Source of the DNA: Anodontia alba
Lineage: Eukaryota > Mollusca > Bivalvia > Lucinida > Lucinidae
Length of the DNA: 64,000 nt
Reading direction: 5' to 3'
Assembly: GCA_964016985.1 (NCBI GenBank)
Contig: OZ024837.1
Location: 34,751,622 to 34,815,621 of the forward strand
Of this stretch, positions 30,460 through 42,360 are shown piece after piece; the stretch's first letter is position 1; every line of letters begins with the position of its first letter. A program made the position numbers and the translations under genes. The notes beneath the pieces were generated by a model. The model made no database searches and was not told where the DNA came from. It saw nothing but the letters and a program-made list of their open reading frames with translations.

Positions 30460-31316
30460 TATTATAATCAGACTTCGACCCATCGAATCCGCTTAAAAGG
30501 GGCAATAAATAATTAAAACAACACTTTCGCCACTCTCACCCAATCACACAAACACCAGAAGGTTTGATTTTCTTTTTTCACCTATATGCATATGCATGTG
30601 TGCTGTGATTTTCATATATACAGTCTGCGGTTTTTCGAATTTACGCCAAGGAACAGTTACGCTCTTTGCGGCACATTTATTGCGCAATAAAGACAAATCC
30701 AGTTGGATTAAGAAAAAAGATAATCATTTCCTTTGTGTTGAAAGAGAAAAATAAATCTGAGGATTACTTACTGTACTTTGTAGCAAGATTTTACGAGAGA
30801 TGTTTCAATCAAAGGTGGAAGCAAAAAAACATCATTGATTTTGAATTGATTGTAGGCTTTGGGTAACTTCATTTATATTTTTTGATTATTAATATCAGGA
30901 AATTCGTACTATCTCTCCATTGATTAATTTCATAATGCTGTTTCCGTTTTCAGAATGATAACATTTCCTGTGCTTTGCTAATATGACATCGAGGATGAGT
31001 ATTACTTTGTGATTAAATGTATTGAATATATAGCATTACGGAATGAGTATATTCCAATTTACTATACGAGAAACCCAAGTATGTGAAAATTCATTGAGTT
31101 ACTGAATTCAAACAGTGTTAAGGTACTCAAGAACCTTGCTGTTTATGCCATAAAGTCATTTAAATTAAGATTAGATACTGAAAACATCGTAAATTAAACG
31201 TTGATGCAATTTTGACATCATACCGAATACATCTGTGGTCACTCTCTGCACACTTTTCTACTTACTGTACTATATATTGAGTTTGTCTTGTAATTGAACA
31301 TGCATGCCTACGATGC
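30460..31316. other. Unannotated AT-rich spacer
   Basis: Longest stretch in this part with no recognised repeat. The frame at 30666-30866 has no motif I can support. Confidence 0.4.
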
Positions 31317-31597
31317 CATCACGAAAACATGCCTATATAATTTTGACCCCCTTCAACCCCACTTTTATACAGTAAAACTGGGGTTGACAGGGGTAAACAT
31401 TATTTTTCTTATTTCTGCTCAAAAACATAGATTGTGGGTACTCGTTAGAACCGCCTCGGCGAGGCGGTTCTAATGACTACCCACAATCTATGTTTTGAGT
31501 AGAAATAAAAAAAATATCAGAGTTTTTTTATCTGAAAATTTTCAGTTTTTTGGTGGCAAAATTTTCAATATATTTGAATAGGCATGTTTTCATAATG
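31317..31597 (+). mobile_element. Family A MITE, complete
   Basis: CATCACGAAAACATGCCTAT to GGCATGTTTTCATAATG. Hairpin GAACCGCCTCGGCGAGGCGG intact. Confidence 0.87.
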
Positions 31598-31720
31598 TTA
31601 TGAATGTTTCCATTTTTGAGTATGATGATAAGATGTGTGGGCTTAAATCATATTAAAGTTCTGTTTTGTTCTGCTAATAAACCGACGCGAACCTGATCTT
31701 TTCATCTTGGAACATATATG

Positions 31721-31968
31721 AACCGAAACGTCAAGAAACGTACCTTCGGACATGTGCGCCCAGCGAAGATTCAGATCAGACTGCGCATTGGATTGGCGCA
31801 GTCAGATCAGAATCTTTACTGGGCGCACTGTAGACAGCCAAAGATGCATAGTTTCTTCCTGCGAAAAACGAAGACTCTAATCAAACTGCTCGGACGCACA
31901 GGCTAATATGAGTCTTTATTGGATGCATCTGTCAGAAAGTACGTTTTCTCTCGTTCCGGCTTATCTGT
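31721..31968 (+). mobile_element. Family H MITE
   Basis: CGTCAAGAAACGTACCTTCG, GACATGTGCGCCCAGCGAAG, loop GCATTGGATTGGCGCAGTCA, then a second hairpin ACGAAGACTCTAATCAAACT / GGCTAATATGAGTCTTTATT. Ends GTACGTTTTCTCTCGTTCCG. Confidence 0.78.
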
Positions 31969-32039
31969 ATTTCTGATGGTAAATTGTTTTCAGTAGTTTC
32001 GAAATGTCATGCTTTTTAGCAGGGTTGGACAGCAAATAT

Positions 32040-32244
32040 TTAACTCTTTACCTGCCACAGGCAATAATTTAATAGGCTTTTGCAAACAGCATAGGTTCAG
32101 ATAAGACGGCCGTCTCATCAGGATCTAGGCAGTTTGACATTCAGTTTGTCTATACATATAAACTTTTTTCCAAATCGATAGTGTGTTAAAACAAAATAAA
32201 GCAGGCGACAAATATAGTCTGAAATTTGGCACCGAAAGAGTTAA
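32040..32244 (-). mobile_element. Family D TTAA MITE, complete
   Basis: TTAACTCTTTACCTGCCACA to TTGGCACCGAAAGAGTTAA with TTAA at both ends. Hairpin AGATAAGACGGCCGTCTCAT shortened. Confidence 0.8.
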
Positions 32245-32387
32245 GTAGACCAGCACCTACCCGATCCCCTAAGAAACTATTTACATCTTAATATTATTAT
32301 TGTATTTTGCAGCAACATAAACGTATTAAAATATATGATTGTTGACTTCAGAACAGCAACTGAGCTATTCATCCTCCTACTTCTGTT

Positions 32388-32642
32388 AAGGTAAATAGGT
32401 ACACTTGTTTTTTTTTTTTGTTGTTGTTTTTTTGTTCTGTCATTTCAAAAAAGGGAGATAACTTTATTTACTTCCTGTATGCTTTTCTGCCCACTATTCC
32501 CCTTTAAAATAGGGGTCAACTCTAAAAGGAAAGAATTGGCTCCCAAAGCCTTCTTTCCTTCTAGAGTAGACCCTTTTTCAGAAGAAAGGCAAACACAGTT
32601 TAGCAGAGTTGCCTCCCCTGAAAGTGTATCCATTCCCCTTAA
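32388..32642 (+). mobile_element. Family J MITE
   Basis: AAGGTAAATAGGTACACTTG at the left and TGAAAGTGTATCCATTCCCC, TTAAA at the right. Hairpin AAAGGAAAGAATTGGCTCCC, AAAGCC, TTCTTTCC with part of one arm lost. Contains a T-rich tract at 32410-32432. Confidence 0.75.
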
Positions 32643-32952
32643 AACAGAAAACACACAACCAGCATCCGATGTAATATTCTACGAAAGACACTTAATGTTC
32701 AATAAGGCATAATTCTAATAAATTCCTGATAATAGATCGGGTTGAATTATACAGAAATAATAACTTTTTCTGGGGTCTGATCAATAACATTAAGTGGTGT
32801 TTGTCAATGATTTATTTTGAAAACAATTAGCTTCACATGTTCCTATTTCCATTTAGGTAGTTGGTTAAAAATAACAAAGACTACGTTATGTGCAGTTAAG
32901 TTACATTGTCACTGAAAATCGGTCAGATTGGTTCATTCAACCTTTTCCAGAC
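32643..32952. other. Unannotated spacer
   Basis: No recognised repeat; borders satellite array O. Confidence 0.4.
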
Positions 32953-35167
32953 TAAATATGGGTCCCAGATCGAATTTTCGGAATTGCAGTACATATGGGT
33001 TTACAGATCAAATTTGCGGAACTGCACTAAATATAGATTACATATCAAATTTGCGGAATTGCACGACATTTAAGCTACAGATTAAACTTGCGATACTGCA
33101 CTACGTATAGGCTACAGATCAAATTTGTGATATTGCACTACAAAAGGGTAACAGATCAAATTTGCGAAATTGCACTGCAAATAGGTAACATCAAATTTGC
33201 GGCATTGCACTACATATAGATTACAGATCAAATTTGCGATGTTACACTACATATGGGTTACAAATCAAACTTGCGATATTGCACTACATATGGGATGCAG
33301 ATCAACTATTGGGCTGCAGATTAAATTTGCGGAACTGCACTGTATATAGATTACAAACCAAATTTTCGGAATTGCACTACATATAGGTTTCAGATAAAAC
33401 TTGAGATATTGCACTACACAGGGGTTACAAATCAAGTTTGCGGAATTGCACTACATATGGATTACAAATCAAACTTGCAGAATTGCACTACATATTGGTT
33501 ACAGATCAAACGTGCGATTGCACTACATATAGTTTACAGATCAAACTTGAGGAATTGCACTACATATAGTTTACAGATCAAACTTTAGGAACTGCACTAC
33601 ATATGGCTTACAAATCAAGCTTGCGTAATTGCATTACATATGGTCTACAAATCAAACTTGCGGAAGTGCGCTACATATGGGTTACAAATCAAACTTGCAA
33701 AATTGCACTACACATTGGTTAAAAATCAAAATTGCGTAATTGGAAGACATATAGCTTACAAATCAAACATGCGGAATTGCACTACATATGGGTTACAAAT
33801 CAAACTTGCGGAATTGCGCTACATATACGTAACAAATCAAACTTGCGGAATTGCACTATATATGGGTACAAATCAAACTTGCGGAGTTGCACTACATATA
33901 GGTTACAGATCAAACTTGCGAAATTGCACTACATATAGTTGATAGATCAAAGTTGCGGAACTGCACTACATGTACATACAGATTACAAATCAAACTTGCG
34001 GAATTGCACTACATAGGGGTTACAAGTCAAATTTGCGGATTTGCACCACATATGGGTTACAAATCAAGCTTGCGGAATTGCACAACATATGGGTTACAAA
34101 TCAAGCTTGTTGGATTGCATTACATATGGTTACAAATCAAAGTTGCGGATTTGCACTACATATGGGTTACAAATCAGTCTTGCGGAATTGCACTACATAT
34201 GGTTACATATCACACCTGCGGTATTGCAGAACATATAGATTAGATAAACTTGCAGAATTGCACTATACATGGGTTACAAATCAAACTTGCGGAATTGCAC
34301 TACATATAGGTTACAAATCAAACTTGCGAAATGGCACTACATATGGGTTACAGATCAAAACTGCGGTATTGTAATACATATATAGATTACATATCAAACT
34401 TGCAGAATTACATTATATATGGGTTACAAATCAAACTTGCGGAATTGTACTACATGTAGGTTACTGATCAAATTTGCGATATTGCACTACATATAGTTTA
34501 CAGATCAAACTTGCGGAACTGCACTACAAATAGGTTACAAATCCAATTTGCGGAATTGCATTACATATGGGTTACAAATCAAGCTTGCGGAATTGCACTA
34601 CATATAGGTTACAGATCAAAACTTCGGTATTGCAATACATATATAGAATACATATCAAACTTGCAGAATTACACTACATATTGGTTACAAATCAAACTTG
34701 CGGAATTGCACTACATATAGGTTACTGATCAAATTTGCGATATTGCACTACATATAGTTTACAGATCAAACTTGCGGAACTGCACTACATATAGGTAACA
34801 AATCAAACTTGCGAAATGGCACTATATATAGTTTACAAATCAAACTTGCGGAATTGCACTACATATGGGTTACAAATCAAGCTTGCGGAATTGCACTACA
34901 TATAGGTTACAGATCAAAACTGCGGTATTGCAATACATATATAGATTACATATCAAACTTGCAGAATTACACAATATATGGGTTACAAATCAAACTTGCG
35001 AAATTGCACTACAAATAGGTTACTGATCAAATTTGCGATATTGCACTACATATAGTTTACAGATCAAACTTGCGGAACTGCACTACATATAGGTTACAAA
35101 TCAAACTTTCGAAATGGCACTACATATAGGTTACAAATCAAACTTGCGGAATTGCACTACATATGGG
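32953..35167. repeat. Satellite-like array O, 37-bp monomer
   Basis: About 60 head-to-tail monomers of the type TTACAAATCAAACTTGCGGA, ATTGCACTACATATGGG. The left third is more diverged and has a partial monomer near 33303. On the right, a set of variant monomers (AAAACTGCGGTATTG, TACATATATAGATTACATAT) recurs at 34356, 34617 and 34915, a higher-order period of 7-8 monomers. Because 37 is not a multiple of 3, translation gives a 37-residue peptide repeat across 111 bp; I regard that as a by-product. Confidence 0.95.
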
Positions 35168-35384
35168 CAAATAGCATATAAGTCTAATAAGCTCTTGATA
35201 TGGGTTTCTTTTGCGGCGTAGTGTAATAGACTTACGGTTTGCTGCTGTTTACTTCATATTACATGGGCCACAATACAATTAATGTACTATAGACTCTTCT
35301 CCCTCATCAATTGGACAGCCCTATTGTAAGTTTTAGGGGTGTATGGTTATTTTTATTCGTATTAGTTCTTCCGCAGAAATGCTC

Positions 35385-35500
35385 TAGTTTGACGCAAATA
35401 GTGTAGACCCTGATCAGATGCCGCGTCCCGTGGCGTCTGATCAGGGCCTACACTGTTTACGTAGGTCCCTTTTAAAAGACGTAATGAATAAATAGGTTAA
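35385..35500 (+). mobile_element. Family F MITE core
   Basis: AATAGTGTAGACCCTGATCA, GATGCCGCG / GTGGCGTCTGATCAGGGCCT, ACACTGTTTAC: a strong hairpin. Outer ends unclear apart from AATAGGTTAA at the right. Confidence 0.65.
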
Positions 35501-35630
35501 TTGCATTTTAAAGAGTTTTACGAATCAAGAAAGATCCCTCGCTTATATCAAAGAGCGTTACTTTATGTTTTCAGCTTTCGTCTGAGCAAATTGTCTGCAA
35601 TAAAAGAACAGAAAACAAATAAAACTAATG

Positions 35631-35862
35631 AACCATAACGTAAGAAAACGTACCTTCTGACATGTGCGCCCAACAAGGACTCAGATCAGCCTGCGCATCC
35701 GTGCAGTCTGATCAGAGTCTTCATTGTCCGCATGAAGAAATTTTGCATCCTTGCCTGTCCTAAATGCGCCCAGTGAAGATTCTGATCAGACTCCACGAAT
35801 GAGCTGGCTGATCTGAATCCTCGCTGGGCAGATATTTCCGAAGATACGTTTTTTGATATTGC
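35631..35862 (+). mobile_element. Family H MITE
   Basis: AACGTAAGAAAACGTACCTT, CTCAGATCAGCCTGCGCATC / CGTGCAGTCTGATCAGAGTC, TTTTGCATCCTTGCC, AGTGAAGATTCTGATCAGAC / TGGCTGATCTGAATCCTCGC, end GAAGATACGTTTTTTGATAT. Confidence 0.78.
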
Positions 35863-36081
35863 GATCAGCAAATGATTGTTAGAGAAGTGCAGCCGCCCAC
35901 GCATGTCTTGCATTAGATTACTGATGAAACTATTTTTGGATATGAGGCTGTGTCAATGGAATTACCAGCTCTTCTTTTTTAGGGTAGAATCCTATTCATG
36001 ATTGGCCTAGTGTGCCGGGGAATAAACCGGAAGTAACAAATTAAAGTCGACTCCCTTGTAAAAATGGCGGTAAATGTACCA

Positions 36082-36358
36082 CATTACGAAAACACGCCTG
36101 TTCAAATATATTGAAAATTTCACCACCAAAAACTGAAAGGTTTCAGATAAATGTTCTGATAGTTTTCATATTTCTGCTCAAACTATAGAATGTGGGTACT
36201 CGTTAGAACCGCCTCGCCGAGGCGGTTCAAATGAGTACCACAATCTATGTTTTTGAGCAGAAATAATAAAAAAATAATGTATACTCCTGTAAACCCTAGA
36301 TTTACTATATAAAAGTGGGGTTTAAGGGGCCAAAATTATATAGGCATGTTTCGTGATG
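36082..36358 (-). mobile_element. Family A MITE, complete
   Basis: CATTACGAAAACACGCC to ATAGGCATGTTTCGTGATG, hairpin GAACCGCCTCGCCGAGGCGG. Confidence 0.87.
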
Positions 36359-36378
36359 TGTTTCCAATTCCCTTAAAA

Positions 36379-36591
36379 TTAACCCTTGTCCTGCTGATTA
36401 AATTAAGATGCCACGCCCACTTCTAATTTCCAGCCAATCAAATTATTTGATCCGGGTTTTTGATAGAAATTCACATATTTAATGACAAACAGTGCAGATC
36501 CAGATCAGTTGGCTTCTTCAGAAGCCAACTGATCTGGATCTACACTGTTTGCTAAGACAGGGCATGTCGTGCTCAGCAAGAGAAGGGTTAA
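36379..36591 (+). mobile_element. Family C TTAA MITE, complete
   Basis: TTAACCCTTGTCCTGCTGAT to CTCAGCAAGAGAAGGGTTAA: the cleanest C copy, with TTAA and complementary CCCTT/AAGGG ends. Confidence 0.85.
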
Positions 36592-37086
36592 GATGGCGCA
36601 ATCCTGCGCTGTTACTCCATAAAGCGAACGGCGAAGGCAGCGAATGCCAACTGGATGCGCACCTGTTGCATAAGCTCCAGCCCGTCTTGGCTTGTGTTTG
36701 ATAGGACTTGGTATAAGGTAGTGTTTTCCATGGTATGTACAATTTTATAATGCATTTTGTAACGTTCACTCGACATGAAACAACGTATAAGGAAATACGC
36801 ACTGCATCATATAAATGTATTGATTCAAAAGCTAATTAAGGCAAGAAACAGGAACCACACCATAAGAAAATGTTATTTGTAGCGTATTCAAACAATTGAT
36901 GGCATTGATTGGCCACCGTAAGTTCCTTTTTCACGTACAACTACCCACTTAAAGCATGGTATCATTCATTTCGACAGGCAGACTAATTGCGTTCTTAAAA
37001 TTCAAAATGTCCAAGAGAAATTCGAAATCGAACATTTTAATTTTGTAACATGATGAATTTCGTTTCCGAAATGAAGCTAGTTTTCT
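36592..37086. other. Unannotated spacer
   Basis: No feature recognised. Confidence 0.4.
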
Positions 37087-37337
37087 TTAAGGTAAATGGG
37101 TAGGCTTGGTTGAACTTCCGCCATTTTTTAATGAGGGAGATAACTTTTGTGACATCCTGTTTGCTTTCCTCGCACACCAACTCCCTTCTTAAAAAGGGGT
37201 GTACTCTAAAAGGAAAGAATTTGCTCCACACGGGGGCAAATTCTTTTCTTTTATAGTAGACCTTTTCAGAAGGAAGGTAAAGCTGTCTTGACAAAATTGC
37301 TTCCTTCAAAAAAGCATCACTTTCCCTTAAATTGGGT
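37087..37337 (+). mobile_element. Family J MITE
   Basis: AAGGTAAATGGGTAGGCTTG, ACTTCCGCCATTTTTTAATG, GGGAGATAACTTTTGTGACA, hairpin AAAGAATTTGCTCCACACGG / GGGGCAAATTCTTTTC, and right end AAGCATCACTTTCCCTTAAA. Confidence 0.78.
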
Positions 37338-37529
37338 ATAATACTATATTGCATGACTGCCGGGAGCAATTTCAGCGGTTCTTGGAATGATATCAACTAT
37401 ACTGAAATATACACCGTATTTATCCTACAGGCTAAGAATCCTTAACTCATCACATGTACCATACTTGTTCTAAAATAGGCTCTTCATTTTACCTGCATGT
37501 TAATGTGTCTATAAACTGATGAATGTGTG

Positions 37530-37592
37530 ACAAAAAGTGTAGATCCAGATCAGACACTGCAGAACGTGACGTCTGATCTGGTGTTACACTTT
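37530..37592. mobile_element. F-type core hairpin, orphan
   Basis: AAAAGTGTAGATCCAGATCA, GACACTGCAG / ACGTGACGTCTGATCTGGTG, TTACACTTTT. Core only. Confidence 0.6.
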
Positions 37593-37756
37593 TAATTCAA
37601 TATTGGTCCCAATACTAAGGTATACGGTATGGCCATGGGTAATGACATGATAAGGCGCACTCCTGAGAACATATTCGAATTGCGCAGTCTAGATTCTTAT
37701 CATTATACAAAAGCATAAATATAGAATTTTTTTTAAGTCAAAATAGATTGTTTTAA

Positions 37757-37879
<123 letters not shown>

Positions 37880-37880
<1 letters not shown>

Positions 37881-38172
37881 ATAGTCGAACTTCAATGGCT
37901 CGAACATCTTTGGGACCATGGAAATTTGTTCGAGACTTGGATAGTTCGAGCCACTGAGGGTTAGGCATAGCGCCAGGCGGGAGGCAAATGGAGATAATTC
38001 CGGATTGTCTTTTCCAACTTTTATACAATATACATTTTCAGCATAAATTAAGATAATATATCTAAATATTTATTTTCTTGAGCTATCGGAAAAATGTCCT
38101 ACGGACTAAAAAACTAGTCTGAGTCATCCACGGTAAACGAGCCATCTGTGTTCGAGCCATTGAGGTTACACG
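37880..38172 (+). mobile_element. Family I MITE lacking the central palindrome
   Basis: TAGTCGAACTTCAATGGCTC through TTGAGGTTACACGG. TTTATACAATATACATTTTC joins the halves without the hairpin. Confidence 0.78.
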
Positions 38173-38265
38173 GTCACAGTCACAAAACACGGCCTTCCCA
38201 CGGCTAAAAATATGACGAACAAAACAATGAAAATATGCAAATGCACAGTTGCAATAACGGACATA

Positions 38266-38632
38266 CAGTAAAACCGCAATAGCTCGAACTTCTTTAGGAC
38301 TATTGAAATTTATTCGGGGGATGCGTAGTTCGAGCCACTGAGGGTTACTTATACATGTACCGCCAGGTCAGGAAGAAAATGGAGATAATTTAGGGAAGTC
38401 ATTTTAATCTTCTGTACAATAATGGTATTTTGATGGTCCTCATTATAATCGCCTCGATGAGGCGATTTTAATGAGTACACACAACATACATGTATAATTT
38501 CGTGACAAAATAAGAAAAGTTTCCTAAATATTTGTTTTCTTGAGCTATCAGATGAATTTCAGGAGGGACTCAAAATATTTCGAAGCATCCAAGGTAAACG
38601 AGCCATCGGTGTTCGAGTCAGCGAGGTTTTAC
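38266..38632 (+). mobile_element. Family I MITE, complete
   Basis: CAGTAAAACCGCAATAGCTC to GTCAGCGAGGTTTTA. Hairpin AATCGCCTCGATGAGGCGAT. Confidence 0.83.
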
Positions 38633-38827
38633 AATACAAATAAAGGCGAATGCAAAAGAGGAACCCATCTAGGAACGGTCAGATACAACAACTAATGGCG
38701 GTGAGTGCGAGTTTAAACTAGTTTTATATTTGTCTCTTAAAAGCAATCCAGATACGAACACTAAACAGAGAGTTAACAGAAAGCAAAGTGGAAAACCACT
38801 GAAGAAGTCGACCATGCAACAAGATTA

Positions 38828-39183
38828 CAGTCGAACTTCAATGGCTCGAACATCTCTGGGACCATAGAAAATTGTTCGAGACATGGGTAGTTCGAGCCAC
38901 TGAGGGTTAATCATGGTGCCCGGTCAGAAAGCAAATAGTGACAATTTAGGTTTTTTAAATTTATTTCCTTCACAAAAATTGTATGTTGAGTGTACTCGTT
39001 AGAATCGCCTCGATGAGGCGATTCTAATGAGTACACACAACATACAATTTCATTATAAAAAAGAAAAATCGCTAAATATTTGTTTTCTTGAGCTATCGGA
39101 ACAATTTCGTAGGGACTCAAAAATGAGTTCGAATTAGCCATGGTAAACGAGCCATCGGTGTTCGAGCTATTGAGGTTCGACTG
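38828..39183 (+). mobile_element. Family I MITE, complete
   Basis: CAGTCGAACTTCAATGGCTC to GAGGTTCGACTG with TA flanks. Perfect GAATCGCCTCGATGAGGCGA hairpin. The best-preserved I copy here. Confidence 0.87.
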
Positions 39184-39272
39184 TATATATCGCACAGAAA
39201 CAAACAGCAAACAAAGTGAGCAGCGTACAGCCGATGTACAACCGTACAAGATGCTATAATCTAGCCACAATA

Positions 39273-39863
39273 CTAGATTATTGACCGGCGCGCGAATCGC
39301 GCCGGTCTCTTAATATAGCTTTGGATTTTTACATATATGGGGGCGTGTTCGATAAGCTCACTAAGGACTTTTTATATTTGCCGGGATCGTCGGTTTGTGA
39401 CGATCCTGGCAAATATAAAAAAATCTGATTACAAACTGTGTTATAAACAGATTAATGTCTATTTTATTTTCATTTCAATCAAGAAATTTCAAAAAGCTTA
39501 ATAAAAGCAAACATTAACTCTTTTGGTGCCAAATTTCAGACGACATTGTCGTCTGTTTTTCTTTTTTAACAAATTATCGCTTGAAAAGAAGTTTATACGT
39601 AAAGTTGAAAGATTGAATATCAAACAGCGTAGATCCAGATGAGACGGCTCATATGAGCCGTCTCATCTGGATCTATGCTGTTTGCAAAAGCCTATTACTA
39701 TCGCCTGTGGCAGTGAAAGTTAAAGAATCATATTGCTGTTCGATTCTACCTGTTACATTGAAAATTTATTAAACTTTAGTATACCTTTGTCCCATATCTC
39801 TATGTAAACATGAACAAAATTTGCGCCGGTACTTAGATGTTTACGTCTAAATATTTTGTCTTG
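39273..39863 (+). mobile_element. Element E, copy 1, carrying a D insertion
   Basis: One end is the GC-rich palindrome GACCGGCGCGCGAATCGCGC, CGGTC; the other is CGTCTAAATATTTTGTCTTG. An inner hairpin (TATATTTGCCGGGATCGTCG / CGATCCTGGCAAATATA) lies at about 39371-39418. Copies at 52.3-54.05 and 56.35-56.83 kb share both ends. No target duplication or simple inverted ends are evident, so the class is unresolved. Confidence 0.7.
39514..39723 (+). mobile_element. Family D TTAA MITE nested in E
   Basis: TTAACTCTTTTGGTGCCAAA to TGTGGCAGTGAAAGTTAA. The empty site in E copy 3 reads (complement) ACATTAAAGAATCA, so a single TTAA became two. Confidence 0.88.
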
Positions 39864-40387
39864 TAGCATTTTGTATCTCTTTAGAATATCCGCTTTGGAA
39901 TGGACCACTGCGGTTTACTCTACCAAAACCACACAAAGTAAGATATCGCTTGTTACGTTGTGATTCCAATATATGAGTTGAAAAATTATTGCAAAACGTC
40001 ATTTTATGCATAGCGTAACAAAAACCACTATGCTTTACGTCCAGCGATAGCTCAAACTAGGCTTCTGGAAAGCCTGCTTGCAGATTAACGAATACTGAAG
40101 ACTCACAATATCCACAGAAAAGGCTCTGATAAGACTAAAAAATGCGCAGAAACGTCTTTTAGCAGCTCGCGTATGGCAAAAGGGACTATTTCCCGCGTTA
40201 GGCAATTTTTCCATTGAAAATTTCAACAGAATATGATTATCTTTATAATATTGAATTATCTGGAACCCTGAATTAAATACATATCTGCAGATTATTTTAT
40301 TACGATCCCCTGATGTGTCTCAGTTTCCAGATATTAAAGCGAAATTCATACATGCAATCAAATTAAGGAAATTTGCAGGAAGATATT
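39864..40387. other. Spacer with a decayed G-like segment
   Basis: AAGGCTCTGATAAGACTAAA, AAATGCGCAGAAACGTC near 40123-40160 vaguely resembles G. Nothing firmer. Confidence 0.35.
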
Positions 40388-40617
40388 ATGGGCAACGTCA
40401 GAAGACGCATCTTCGGATATGTGCGCCTAGCGAAGATTCAGATTAGCCTGCGCAGTCGCACAGTCCGATCAGAATCTTCACTGAGCGCATTTTGGATAGT
40501 CAAGATTGCAAAGTTTCTTTTTGCGGACAATGGAGGCTCTGATCAGACTGCGTGGATGCGCAGGCTGATTTGAGTCTTCGTTGGGCGCGCATACCAGAAG
40601 ATACGTCCCGGCTCATA
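40388..40617 (+). mobile_element. Family H MITE
   Basis: AACGTCAGAAGACGCATCTT, AGCGAAGATTCAGATTAGCC / CACAGTCCGATCAGAATCTT, TGGAGGCTCTGATCAGACTG / GCAGGCTGATTTGAGTCTTC, end AAGATACGTCCCGGCTCA. Confidence 0.78.
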
Positions 40618-40732
40618 TAATGCGCAGCGCAGTAAAAGGACCCTTAGGTTACATGTATGTGCGAACAGCGAAAATCCTAATCAGACTGCGCATCATTTTT
40701 GTCTCCTCAGGGCCTTCTCTGTTGGTCGATTT

Positions 40733-40909
40733 CATCACGCAATACACGCCTATTTAATTTTGACCTCCTTAAACCCCACTTTTATATAGTAAAACTGGGG
40801 TTTACAGGGGTATACATTATTTTTCTTATTTCTGCTCAAAAACATAATTGTGGGTACTTGTTAGAACCGCCTCTTCGAGGCGGTTCTAACGTGTACCCAC
40901 AATCTATGT
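40733..40909 (+). mobile_element. Family A MITE, 3'-truncated
   Basis: CATCACGCAATACACGCCTA, hairpin GAACCGCCTCTTCGAGGCGG complete, then broken after CACAATCTATGTA. It follows a G fragment (CGAACAGCGAAAATCCTAAT, CAGGGCCTTCTCTG) at 40645-40732. Confidence 0.8.
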
Positions 40910-41194
40910 AAAGTAAAGTCCTTAAAGTACCACTCACAACAGCAACAGATTACATGTACTTTCGATTTGTTTAAAAATATCTTTGTGCAGACTATTTACA
41001 TGAGTGTCAAGCCTTATTTTCTAAGAAAATGTTAATAAACAATGTTTCCTACAATTGTTAATATCGCTGTAGAGCAGAAGAAGACGAGGGAACGCTACAA
41101 ACATGTCAATTCGACATCATGACGTCAGTTTAACAAGCCACTTTTGAGGGAGTGTGATATGCAGCTATATTTCAAATTCAACAGACATACAATT

Positions 41195-41470
41195 ATTTAA
41201 CGCAAACTGAATTTAAAGCAATTCGAAAACGGGATTTATACTTCGATAAATCAAATGAGCAGGAATTCAGAAACTATGTTTATCCGCGAAAATTTCTAAA
41301 CTGAGCTATTTTACGTATATGTCGAATTATAAGAAATGATTTTTTTTATGAATGTTATCGATGTTTAAACGCCGGTCGATCACTCGAAAACTTCGGGCTT
41401 TAATCAGTTTGTGAGTGATTTGCCAGTGCTTTAAATCCACAAAAATGAAATTCGTTCCTATTGTAAAAAT
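41195..41470 (+). repeat. Dispersed repeat Q, copy 2
   Basis: Diverged partner of 10488-10865, without the flanking J element. Confidence 0.5.
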
Positions 41471-41554
41471 CGAAACGTCAACTGGTGCAGCTTTTCGGAT
41501 CAGAATCTAATTTAAAAGTTATAAAATTGATAGGTATATAACAATAGTTCACTC

Positions 41555-41758
41555 TTAAAGCACCTAGAAAAATTGTAGCAGATGACATTCAATTCTTTCA
41601 TTTTTTTTCATAGAAAATAAGCCTTGACGTTTCTTGATAATCGTCTGCCTGGCAGACGAATCTCATGAAACGTCAATACTTATTTTCTTTGAATAATGAT
41701 AATAATAAAAAATCAAAGTGTCGTCTGCTGCAGTTGTGCTTGGCGCTTTAGAGGTTAA
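41555..41758 (+). mobile_element. Family K TTAA MITE, complete
   Basis: TTAA at 41555-41558 and 41755-41758. Ends TTGTAGCAGATGACATTC and GTCGTCTGCTGCAGTTGTG. Hairpin TTGACGTTTCTTGATAATCG, TCTGCCTGGCAGACGAATCT, CATGAAACGTCAA. Confidence 0.75.
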
Positions 41759-41879
41759 GATGCTGAGATGACTGTTTATCAATAGATTAAATGTCTTATT
41801 TTCTTAAATGTTTTGATATAAGAAGAAAACACCAGCGGAAACTATTATTTTAGTTCTAAATATTCCGAAAAATATGTCT

Positions 41880-42360
41880 AAACAAACAGCGTCACGAGCA
41901 AGTTGATCAGGGTCTGTGGGGTGTCTCATTTAAAGCCTCGACTAAATTCCACGTAATTACTAGACTGCGGAAGTGACTTAAGTTTATTTTTGGTGGCGGT
42001 ACCGCCACAAGATTTAACACACCACATTTCGACAATCCCTTTTCCTGTTACATGTACTACCAACCCAGTAACTCCCTATATCTATGCAATAAAGAAAATA
42101 GTTCTCTGCTGACGCTGATAACTCTAAACTCGGCATTCAAACACTCTGATGCTTATAAATAGCGAATAAATGTACAAATGAAAGAAAACTTCAAACTTTT
42201 GGAGAAATGATATTTCAACCACATTGAGAACAATATCGGCTGATTGAAGTTAATACCCAAATCAATAGCGTTGGGTAAAAAGTGTAACCCGAGCCGCGGT
42301 CCTACTAAATACAGAAAAGGACTATTCCACCCAGAAAAGGACTGACTATATCAAGTCGTC
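41880..42360 (+). repeat. Dispersed repeat R, copy 1
   Basis: CACATTTCGACAATCCCTTT, CCTGTTACATGTACTACCAA, TTGATGCTTATAAATAGCGA-like sequence and AGAAAACTTCAAACTTTTGG match 55500-55732. GTAACCCGAGCCGCGGTCCT matches 57.08 kb. Confidence 0.6.

Larger units (their letters stand above)
38165..39245 (+). repeat. Dispersed repeat N, hosting I copies
   Basis: N pieces at 38165-38265 (CACAGTCACAAAACACGGCC), 38633-38827 (AGAGGAACCCATCTAGGAAC, GGTCAGATACAAC) and 39184-39245, separated by two I insertions. Confidence 0.55.

Noticed and set aside
33640..34374. Repeat protein encoded by the 37-bp array
   Set aside because: Open frames arise because the monomer lacks stops in several frames. No start, splice or flanking coding signal supports a gene.
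32953..35167. CRISPR-like array
   Set aside because: The whole 37-bp unit repeats without unique spacers, and the context is a eukaryotic genome.
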